Both the position numbers and the translations under genes were made by a program. A stretch of 10,881 bases of DNA from Bacteroidia bacterium (lineage in GTDB: Bacteria; Bacteroidota; Bacteroidia; Flavobacteriales; Flavobacteriaceae): positions 1 through 10,881 of the forward strand of contig JAUICT010000036.1 in the NCBI GenBank assembly GCA_030429325.1. Direction: 5' to 3'. This document shows, in pieces, positions 5,801-10,881 of this stretch. Every line of letters begins with the position of its first letter. Position 1 is the stretch's first letter. A model generated the notes under the pieces. The model was not told where the DNA came from. It was given only the letters and a program-made list of their open reading frames with translations, and did no database searches.

Positions 5801-7714
5801 ACCTATGGTTGGACCATCAATGATGCAGGAAATGATGGAGGATGTGCTTTTGTAACCACTTGGAAAACAGATAACCCCGGTGTTTCACAGAACAATCAAA
5901 TAACTATTCCTACTTATCCAGGGGAAACTTATAATTACACCGTGGATTGGGGGGACGGTACATTCGATACCCATGTAACAGGGGATATTGTCCATACCTA
6001 CACCAACGCAGGAACCTATCAAGTTTCAATTACGGGTATTTTTCCACGTATATATTTTGAAGCCGACATATCTGAAATTGACTCTTCACCTATTGGTCTT
6101 GATGACAACAATAAATTACTGAGTGTAGATCAATGGGGCATAAATCAGTGGACTTCCATGGAACAGGCATTTTATGGCTGTGAAAACCTACAAGTTCTTG
6201 CCGAGGATGTTCCTGACTTGACAAGGGCTTGGAGCATGTTTTCCATGTTTGCGTTCTGTACCTCATTTACGGCCAACCCATCCATTGGAAATTGGGATGT
6301 TAGTTCCATATCCCATATGATGAATATGTTTCTTAATGCAAAACTTTTCAATCAAGATATTGGTAACTGGGATGTTTCCAATGTTACCAATATTTCTTGG
6401 ATGTTTTCTGGTGCCGAATCTTTTAACCAAGATATTGGCAATTGGGATATGTCCAGTGTAACGGATGCTCAATACATGTTTCAATCTGCTTTGGCCTTTA
6501 ATCAAGATATTTCGTCATGGAATCTGGAGAGCCTACGTTCCATGAATGGAATGTTTAATATCGCCCGATCTTTCAATCAACCTATTGGCAATTGGGATGT
6601 AAGCAATGTATCGGGAATGAGCGGAGTGTTTACCAATGCTAGTTCTTTTGATCAATCCTTGGCCAATTGGGATGTGTCAAAAACAGGGTATCTTGGTGGT
6701 TTTTTTCAGTGGTCTGGAATGACAATGGAAAACTATGACAAAACCCTTATGGGATGGGCAGCATTGGAATCTCTTCAGAGCGATGTCATTATAGACTCCA
6801 GGGGCGTTCAGTATTGTGAAGGTGGTGAAGCCAGACAAAGTTTGATAGATAACTATGGTTGGATTATTACAGATGATGGCAAAGTACCATATTGTAATGA
6901 AGACAATGACAATGATGGGGTATTGGACCATTTGGACAACTGTTTGAACACCCAACCGGGCTGGGAAGTGGATTCCAACGGATGCGAAATAGTGCCCCAT
7001 GATGCCCTACGGGTATACACCCTTACCCCAACTTGTCCAGGAGGTTCGGACGGAGTTTTAGAGGTATTCTTGGATGCTTCGGGATATGTCATGGATATTT
7101 CCGTGAGTGGATTTGGGTACTCCAATATGTTTTATGATGTGGTATCTGGACAACCACATACCATAGAGAATATCCCTGCCGGTTCTTATTCTGTGGCGGT
7201 ATGGATCAATGAAATTCAATACCAGCAACATTTTGGCGTCACCATTAACGAATTGGGTTCGGTAACCGGTAAGCGTATCCAATTGGACAATAAAACAGGT
7301 ACAGCTTTCTATACGGTTTCGGGGAGCACCCAATATAAGGTGAACGTAAATGGGGCGGAACAAATATTCAGCTTTGAGGATGATGGGGAAAAATCCATCC
7401 AGTTGAACGGTCTTAACGGATTTAACGAAGTGTCCATTTCAGGTCTAAATGATTGCCAGGGAAGTTTGGAGGATAGCTTTTTCATTAAAGATGAAATCAT
7501 GCTCTATCCTACCATCGTATCCAATGAGCTATACGTTTTGGCCGATGCGGATAAATTGGATTTGGAAATCTATACGTTCTCAGGGCGTTTGATAAGGACA
7601 ATTTCTAATATGGAAAGCAGGGCTTTGGATGTCAGCACCTTGGGTTCGGGCATGTACCTGGTCAAAATTATGGCGGATAACCGGGAAGAAACGATTAAGA
7701 TTATTAAAAAATAG
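2804..7714 (+). CDS. Giant BspA-family (DUF285) repeat surface protein with PKD domains and T9SS sorting tail
   Basis: This 1636-residue protein is exported and surface-attached or released. Residues 1-19 are a signal peptide ending in LLSA before Gln20. Four modules follow (starting at residues 23, 367, 622 and 1016). Each has a PKD-like header with FITTWKTDN (FVTTWKTDN in module 4) and VDWGDGT, a Cys-containing linker, a run of DUF285/BspA units with the core WDVSNVT.M..MF, and a cap (NYD..L.GW...LQ, then YC...AR..LI..YGW). The DUF285 units number 6, 2, 8 and 6. Next come a thrombospondin type-3-like DNDNDGVLDHLDNC segment (about 1367-1395), a beta-rich region that begins with TPTCPGGSDGVLEV and resembles SprB-type repeats, and a C-terminal type IX secretion sorting domain (about 1563-1636). 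BspA relatives elsewhere mediate adhesion; that role is inferred here. A lipoprotein gene follows 3 bases later. Confidence 0.95.
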   Translation: MKKNYFLALLSFLPFLLSAQTEFITTWKTDNLGASGDNQITIPTFPGETYNYSVDWGDGTSDVNVTGDITHTYAVSGTYTVSIEGQFPRIYFNDFTFGFDTFTGDEHKLLTIEQWGAIEWTSMEGAFAGCFYMDVTALDTPDLTNVTSLESMFYDCLRMEGNESFNNWNTTSITNMYSMFSNTSFHQNISNWNVSNVTNMAFMFQSCNFNENINNWNVGSVTNMSSMFASGIFNQPLSDWDVGNVTDMSSMFASTYFNQDISQWNVENVTTMNRMFGQSQFDQDISAWNVAKVNDMAFMFDDSDLSDANYDNILLGWSQLTLLQNGVFFGANKNQYCTSEIARQRLIGDYGWVILDYGKNCEESRPFITTWKTDNPGPSEDNQITIPTNPREHYDYHVDWGDGTTDQGVTGDITHNYDSPGVYTVKISGKFPGLFFNGSTNIYSIAPKFSDDQKILSIDQWGTTRWHFVNFAFAGCSNLDVKANDIPDLSRIQWGFAGMFLECSSLMGNSSMNQWDVSEVDDMSYMFLDAENFDQALDKWNVGQVRYMDRFLDNSGISIRNYDKTLMGWEQLPTLQNGVALNANVAQFCISETERQSIIDNYGWTFDDAGKAPDGCEDYQAFITTWKTDNQGASGDNQITIPTFPGETYNYSVDWGDGTHDINVTGDITHTYTSPGTYEVSITGQFPRIYFNFFPENDAKDYQKLLTVKQWGNIQWTSMADAFARCANLNIAATDIPDLSIVEDMTYMFRGCTNLVGNSSFSQWDVSNVRGMFGVFFDASSFNIDIGNWNVSNVTDMGAMFAGASSFDQDIGRWDVSNVTRMVNLFSGALAFNQDIGDWNVANVEDMAYMFRSANSFDQDISGWDVSKVYRMEGMFMGNQIFNKSIYGWNVSNVSNMAVMFFGASLFNQDIGGWDVSSVTDMGAMFQEAFNFNQNLGNWNVSNVTNMKRMFLGAPLSANNYDSLLIGWSNLSSLQSNVVFDAEISKYCSASAARQSIIDTYGWTINDAGNDGGCAFVTTWKTDNPGVSQNNQITIPTYPGETYNYTVDWGDGTFDTHVTGDIVHTYTNAGTYQVSITGIFPRIYFEADISEIDSSPIGLDDNNKLLSVDQWGINQWTSMEQAFYGCENLQVLAEDVPDLTRAWSMFSMFAFCTSFTANPSIGNWDVSSISHMMNMFLNAKLFNQDIGNWDVSNVTNISWMFSGAESFNQDIGNWDMSSVTDAQYMFQSALAFNQDISSWNLESLRSMNGMFNIARSFNQPIGNWDVSNVSGMSGVFTNASSFDQSLANWDVSKTGYLGGFFQWSGMTMENYDKTLMGWAALESLQSDVIIDSRGVQYCEGGEARQSLIDNYGWIITDDGKVPYCNEDNDNDGVLDHLDNCLNTQPGWEVDSNGCEIVPHDALRVYTLTPTCPGGSDGVLEVFLDASGYVMDISVSGFGYSNMFYDVVSGQPHTIENIPAGSYSVAVWINEIQYQQHFGVTINELGSVTGKRIQLDNKTGTAFYTVSGSTQYKVNVNGAEQIFSFEDDGEKSIQLNGLNGFNEVSISGLNDCQGSLEDSFFIKDEIMLYPTIVSNELYVLADADKLDLEIYTFSGRLIRTISNMESRALDVSTLGSGMYLVKIMADNREETIKIIKK
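2870..3901 (+). repeat. Module 1 of the surface protein (PKD header plus six 24-residue DUF285 units)
   Basis: This covers residues 23-366. The PKD-like header with VDWGDGT is followed by a linker with Cys130 and Cys156, six W[ND]-type units, and a cap with Cys337 and Cys361. Every Trp-to-Trp distance between neighbouring units is 24 residues (72 bases), one residue shorter than in the other modules. One unit carries an extra Cys (MFQSC). Confidence 0.9.
3902..4666 (+). repeat. Module 2 of the surface protein (PKD header plus two DUF285 units)
   Basis: This covers residues 367-621. It has the same header-linker-cap plan as module 1 but only two repeat units (NQWDVSE and DKWNVGQ), so it is the shortest module. 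Its PKD header is the most diverged of the four (for example PTNPREHYDYHVDWGDGT). The spacing between its two units is 25 residues. Confidence 0.88.
4667..5848 (+). repeat. Module 3 of the surface protein (PKD header plus eight DUF285 units)
   Basis: This covers residues 622-1015. It is the longest module, with eight units spaced 25 residues apart. The start of its PKD header is almost the same DNA as module 1: 4670-4779 against 2873-2982 differ at 3 of 110 bases by my reading. It ends with the same two-Cys cap (SKYC and DGGC). Confidence 0.9.
5849..6895 (+). repeat. Module 4 of the surface protein (PKD header plus six DUF285 units)
   Basis: This covers residues 1016-1364. It has six units at 25-residue spacing; the last (ANWDVSKTGYLGGFF) is degenerate. 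The cap Cys residues are VQYC and VPYC, after which the calcium-type segment begins at once. Confidence 0.88.
6902..6988 (+). other. Thrombospondin type-3-like calcium-binding segment
   Basis: Residues about 1367-1395 read DNDNDGVLDHLDNC followed by DSNGCE. The D-x-D-x-D-G spacing and paired Cys are those of thrombospondin type-3 calcium-binding repeats, which commonly act as rigid calcium-dependent linkers in secreted Bacteroidota proteins. Here it separates the repeat modules from the C-terminal stalk. Confidence 0.8.
7490..7711 (+). other. C-terminal type IX secretion (Por) sorting domain
   Basis: The last 74 residues contain LYPTIVSNELYVLADADKL, then LEIYTFSGRLIRT, LDVSTLGSGMYLVKI and a basic end (TIKIIKK). 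This is the conserved pattern of the type A T9SS C-terminal domain: a P-x-x-x-x-N-like opening, a G-R/K turn, an L..G.Y...I strand and a Lys-rich end. It directs passage through the outer membrane, with the tail normally removed at the surface. Confidence 0.92.
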
Positions 7715-7717
7715 AAA

Positions 7718-8416
7718 ATGAAAATATTAAGATATATAGGTTGTCTGGTTTTGGTGTTATTTGTAGGCTCATGTGGTGGCGGTGATTCTTCAGAACCAGA
7801 AACACCACCTGAAGAAACCTTGAACCCTCCAGGTAAAGCTGTGGGGACGCTTCCCACTAACGGAGAACCTTGTTCAGACTATTCCGAAGTTTCTGGAGAC
7901 GATACTAAAGTCTTGATTTTATTCAAATGGAATGCTGCGGAATCTGCCCAAAATTATGATGTAATTATTTCAGAGGGGGGAAGCGAAGTGGCCAAGAAAA
8001 ATGTAACCGGTTTGGAAACAACCGTACCATTGGATAGGGGAAAAACCTATACTTGGCAAGTAAATGCTATAAATGGAGACGGGGAAACAAACAGCAACAC
8101 GTATTCTTTTACAACCCCGGGAACCCCAGAGGGCAACTATGCACCCTATGCGGCACAAATATCGGTTGAGTTTTTAACAGAGACCTCGGAGATGTTGGTT
8201 TCTTGGATAGGTGAAGATGAAGATGGTGATATCCTTTCCTATGACGTGGTTATTTTCTGGGAGGGAACTACGGGCGAGACCTTCGCAGGAATTATAGAGA
8301 CTACTCTAGAGCCCGTTTCCTATATTCCGGGTACAGCGTATACCATCCAAGTGACCTCCAAGGACGCATCGGGTAATTTTTCGGTTTCAATAGTAGAAGG
8401 AACGACCCCAGACTAA
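7718..8416 (+). CDS. Lipoprotein with two fibronectin type III-like domains
   Basis: This is a 232-residue protein. Residues 1-18 are a lipoprotein signal ending in VGS before the lipid Cys19. The next residues, GGGDSSEPETPPEE, are acidic, which fits a Bacteroidota lipoprotein export signal to the cell surface. A Pro-rich linker leads to two fibronectin-III-like beta-sandwiches. The first is at about 37-133 (ILFKWNAAESAQNYDVII, GKTYTWQVNAINGDG, NTYSFTTPG); the second is at about 139-232 (MLVSWIGEDEDGDILSYDVVI, GTAYTIQVTSKDASGNFS). The ATG lies 3 bases after the stop of the giant surface-protein gene, so the two are surely co-transcribed. It may help anchor or present that protein, but no binding motif shows this. 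It converges with the minus-strand gene, stops 3 bases apart. Confidence 0.9.
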   Translation: MKILRYIGCLVLVLFVGSCGGGDSSEPETPPEETLNPPGKAVGTLPTNGEPCSDYSEVSGDDTKVLILFKWNAAESAQNYDVIISEGGSEVAKKNVTGLETTVPLDRGKTYTWQVNAINGDGETNSNTYSFTTPGTPEGNYAPYAAQISVEFLTETSEMLVSWIGEDEDGDILSYDVVIFWEGTTGETFAGIIETTLEPVSYIPGTAYTIQVTSKDASGNFSVSIVEGTTPD

Positions 8417-8419
8417 GAC

Positions 8420-9673
8420 TTATTGATTAAAATCCTCATCAATAATCACTTTGTCCGTGACTAGGTCCTGCAAATGCACTTTGGCCACTTCGCCAGCTCC
8501 TAAAAACTGGAATCGCATGCCTGCGATATCTCCCATGGATTCGTTGTAGTTTCCAAAAAAAACGGGCTGTTCCTCGAGGAAAACAGTCAACTGCTTTTCT
8601 TGTACCTCAAGGGTAAGGTTCCTAAATTCGGAGAGATCCACACCAAGACTGGATAGGTCGTGCTTTTTGCCACTAAGGTACACATCGCTCATCATCACCC
8701 CAATTTCAGATACACAACCGGGAATGGAGGTGCTGATCACCATACTGCTCTTGGAACCCAAAATAATGAGCTGGGTTTTCTGGCAGACGGCCCATTTTTC
8801 ACGATAACTGCTTTTCAATCGGGTGGTGAGCCTAAAATTATCCCCGGAAACGGTGCCAAAATCATCCACGATATGGAATGTTGATGAAATGGGCTCGTCA
8901 CTGGTCTTTATCTCTTCCAAGAGGGAAGGTGGAAAGGCTAATTTACCTTGGAGTATGTCAGTTCCATCAACGTATTTTGGGATGGGCTCATAATCCACCG
9001 TGCCCAACCACCCTTCGGATTTGATGAACAGGTCGTGCTGCTTAATGGCTTTGCCATCCACCACCAACTTGGCCCTGAAATACCCGGGATAATAGTATTG
9101 GCCGGTAGCCTGTTTCTGTCCCATTTCCAAGGTAATGGTCTTGGTGGGGTCCCAAAACTGCTGAATGTAGATACTATCTGATTGGATGGAATCGATATCC
9201 AAATCAAAGACCACCGAGTTGGGAAGGCCTTTGGCGAGAGGCCTACTGTTGAAATATACACTGGAGGTGTTGAGTTCCGTATCAGGCTGGGAGCCTTTTA
9301 AGGAGTAGAAAGAGATAAAAACCACCGCCATTACCGAAGCGGCCAGCATGATAATGCCCAGATTGGAGTTCACCCTGTTCAGCACTGAGGTCTTTTCGGT
9401 GTCCTTGGTCTCATTCTTGAAATCCCTCCAGTTTTCAAAACCCGCAAATTGCGCCAAGGTGTTCAATGTGGTAATGCTCGGGGCGCTTTTGTAGTTCACT
9501 TTGCCCCAAACACGCTTCAGGGTAGTTGGGCTCAGCAGGACTTGGGTCTTATGCTGGATTTTTTCGCTCAGTTCGGAAAAGACATCGTTGTGCCAATGTT
9601 CGGAAGGCCCCCAACCAAGGCTTTCTTCAATTTGGGATAGACATTTTTGCACTAATGGATACTCCGGATACAT
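8420..9673 (-). CDS. Membrane-tethered HTH-like regulator with PKD-like and LamG-like extracytoplasmic regions
   Basis: This is a 417-residue single-pass membrane protein. Residues about 1-90 are cytoplasmic and resemble a flavobacterial helix-turn-helix-like domain (VFSELSEKIQ, LLSPTTLKRVWGKVNY, SITTLNTLAQFAGFENWRDFK). A hydrophobic segment at about 105-125 follows basic residues (LNRVNSNLG), so the N-terminus is inside. Outside are a PKD-like stretch (about 145-225: GLPNSVVFDLDI, YYYPGYFRAKLVVDG, HDLFIKSEGW) and a beta-rich, LamG-like C-terminal part (about 262-417, including FRNLTLEVQEKQLTVFLEEQPVFF). I chose ATG at 9673 because the longer frame (to 9955) overlaps the divergent gene antisense and its extra residues look non-coding. 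The role as a one-component sensor-regulator is inferred. Confidence 0.82.
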   Translation of the reverse strand: MYPEYPLVQKCLSQIEESLGWGPSEHWHNDVFSELSEKIQHKTQVLLSPTTLKRVWGKVNYKSAPSITTLNTLAQFAGFENWRDFKNETKDTEKTSVLNRVNSNLGIIMLAASVMAVVFISFYSLKGSQPDTELNTSSVYFNSRPLAKGLPNSVVFDLDIDSIQSDSIYIQQFWDPTKTITLEMGQKQATGQYYYPGYFRAKLVVDGKAIKQHDLFIKSEGWLGTVDYEPIPKYVDGTDILQGKLAFPPSLLEEIKTSDEPISSTFHIVDDFGTVSGDNFRLTTRLKSSYREKWAVCQKTQLIILGSKSSMVISTSIPGCVSEIGVMMSDVYLSGKKHDLSSLGVDLSEFRNLTLEVQEKQLTVFLEEQPVFFGNYNESMGDIAGMRFQFLGAGEVAKVHLQDLVTDKVIIDEDFNQ

Positions 9674-9747
9674 ATGAGAACATTCTTCTATTGCAAATGT
9701 TGGAAAAAATCCGATACATGAACCATAATGAATCAACTTGCACGGGA

Positions 9748-9765
9748 TTGTTTGCGCAAAAACAA
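9748..9765. promoter_or_regulatory. Palindrome in the divergent intergenic region, candidate operator
   Basis: TTTGCGCAAA (9751-9760) is a perfect 10-base palindrome. Around it, TTGTTT and AAACAA form a second symmetric pair (9748-9753 and 9760-9765). It sits 38 bases before the ATG at 9803 and 75 bases from the start of the divergent gene. A weaker inverted repeat, AACATT (9679-9684) and AATGTT (9696-9701), lies nearer the minus-strand gene. Symmetric sites between divergent genes are typical operators, but no binding protein is proven. No clear -33/-7 pair was found in this gap. Confidence 0.4.
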
Positions 9766-9802
9766 AGGAATACGGGACCTTTCGGCCATAAATCAATTCA
9801 TC

Positions 9803-10881
9803 ATGAAAAAAGCGAGCATTATTATCATAGCCCTTTTGGGCGGTTTTTTTGGGAAAGCCCAAGACATTATTCCTTTGGATACCATCAATTGGAGCTTTGA
9901 AGCGGAGTCCTATATTTTGGAGGAGTTTAAGGGCAAAAAGTCCATTTACCTGCAAGGGGGTTCCATCACCCTAAAAGAAGATGGTTTTTTGAACGGCACC
10001 ATTGAGTACGACATCTATTTAAAGGAAGTACAGGCGTTTCCGGGGGTCTATTTTAGGATGAACGGCAACGATGCCGAACACTTTTACATCCGTCCGCACC
10101 AAGCGGGCAATCCAGATGCTAATCAAGCCATTCCCTTGACCAAAGGGATTTCGCCATGGCAGCTGTACTATGGTGAAAAGTATGCCTTTCCCTATGAATA
10201 CAAATACGATGATTGGACCCATGTGAAACTGGTGGTCCATGACGACAAGGCCCAAGTGTATCTAGATCATTCGGAAGAACCCAACCTTTCTTGGCAATTG
10301 TTCCATGAACCCGTGGAGGGTGGCATCTCGTTGAATGGCGGAAATGCCCAAGGAATGCATCTGGCCAACATCAAAATTGATAGAACCAAGCACGAACTCA
10401 AGAATTTTAAACCCTTGGACCGCAAACCCATTGAAGGATTGATTCCCCAATGGCAGCTCTCCGATAAGTTTGAGGAACAACTTTTGGATGATCATTCCAA
10501 AATCCCACAAATCATTGCCGACAGGACTTGGAAGGAATCTGTTGAGGTAGAAGAAGGTACGGCCGCCAATATTTCCCGAAAAGTGGAACGCTTCAATGAT
10601 ACCCCCGGCAACACCGTATTTGCCAAAATTGAGCTGGACGCCACATCGGATATGATCAAACTCTTTGAGTTTGGCTACAGCGATAGGGCAGTAGTCATTC
10701 TTAATGGCAAACCCATTTATAAGGGCAACAATAGATACCGTTCCCGGGACTACCGCTATTTGGGCACGATTGGCTTGTTCGATGCGGTATATCTTCCCCT
10801 GAGAAAAGGAAAGAACACGCTATTATTGGCCGTTTCAGAGGATTTCGGCGGATGGTTGGTCACCGGGAGATTTGTGGCCAC
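9803..10881 (+). CDS. Exported LamG/DUF1080-like beta-sandwich protein, 3' end outside the window
   Basis: The frame is open from ATG 9803 to the window end: 359 residues, no stop. Residues 1-19 are a signal peptide (MKKASIIIIALLGGFFGKA before Gln20). Residues about 28-195 form a concanavalin-like sandwich of the LamG/DUF1080 type (SFEAESYILEEFKGKKSIYL, NGTIEYDIYL, GVYFRMN, YDDWTHVKLVVHDDKAQVYLD, GMHLANIKID). Residues about 250-359 look like a jelly-roll, galactose-binding-like region (FGYSDRAVVILNGKPIYKG, LPLRKGKNTLLLAVSEDFGGW) of the kind found in glycan-active or glycan-binding proteins. An in-frame ATG at 9728 would add 25 residues before the signal peptide and is judged unlikely. The gene is divergent from the membrane regulator and may be its target. 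No catalytic residues can be assigned. Confidence 0.85.
   Translation, partial: MKKASIIIIALLGGFFGKAQDIIPLDTINWSFEAESYILEEFKGKKSIYLQGGSITLKEDGFLNGTIEYDIYLKEVQAFPGVYFRMNGNDAEHFYIRPHQAGNPDANQAIPLTKGISPWQLYYGEKYAFPYEYKYDDWTHVKLVVHDDKAQVYLDHSEEPNLSWQLFHEPVEGGISLNGGNAQGMHLANIKIDRTKHELKNFKPLDRKPIEGLIPQWQLSDKFEEQLLDDHSKIPQIIADRTWKESVEVEEGTAANISRKVERFNDTPGNTVFAKIELDATSDMIKLFEFGYSDRAVVILNGKPIYKGNNRYRSRDYRYLGTIGLFDAVYLPLRKGKNTLLLAVSEDFGGWLVTGRFVA

Noticed and set aside
2804..7714. Regularly spaced DNA repeats that could suggest a CRISPR array or satellite
   Set aside because: The 72- or 75-base periods are in-frame DUF285 protein repeats inside an intact reading frame, and the repeat copies are not exact.
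7570..7857. Minus-strand frame across the junction of the surface-protein and lipoprotein genes
   Set aside because: It is antisense to the sorting domain and to the lipoprotein signal, both well supported, and shows no domain.
9674..9955. N-terminal extension of the minus-strand regulator up to 9955
   Set aside because: It overlaps the divergent signal peptide and coding start antisense, and its residues show no domain. The MYPEYPLVQ start at 9673 fits the family's beginning.

Overview
The window looks like chromosomal DNA of a marine-type member of the Flavobacteriaceae (Bacteroidota). The evidence is a surface protein with 25-residue BspA/DUF285 repeats and a type IX secretion C-terminal tail, signal peptides cleaved just before Gln, a lipoprotein with an acidic stretch after the lipid Cys, no Shine-Dalgarno sequences, and an intergenic repeat of the kind scattered through flavobacterial genomes. 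I see no tRNA, rRNA, CRISPR array, transposase or phage gene.

Left part (1-2694, all + strand): the last codons of a carboxymuconolactone decarboxylase/AhpD-like protein, an exported YHS-domain protein, a strong intrinsic terminator, a DUF1348 (NTF2-fold) protein, an intergenic repeat with inverted arms, an AraC-family regulator, and a YdeI/OmpD-associated (DUF1801 plus OmdA-like) protein. These are small stress, redox or accessory proteins. The regulator and the YdeI-like gene probably form a two-gene operon.

Centre (2804-8416, + strand): a 1636-residue secreted surface protein followed after 3 bases by a 232-residue lipoprotein with two fibronectin-III-like domains, almost certainly one operon. 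The large protein holds four PKD-plus-DUF285 modules with 6, 2, 8 and 6 repeat units, then a thrombospondin type-3-like calcium segment, a beta-rich stalk and a T9SS sorting tail. Module 1 repeats have a 24-residue period, while all other modules use 25. The PKD headers of modules 1 and 3 are nearly identical in DNA. The leader before the gene contains two interleaved inverted repeats.

Right part (8420-10881): a minus-strand gene for a membrane-tethered, HTH-like regulator with a beta-rich extracytoplasmic part converges on the lipoprotein gene with 3 bases between the stops. It is divergent from a gene, cut by the window end, for an exported protein with a LamG-like N-terminal region and a second beta-sandwich region. 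The 129-base divergent region carries a palindrome that could be an operator. The layout suggests a sensor/regulator and its target, but this is inference.
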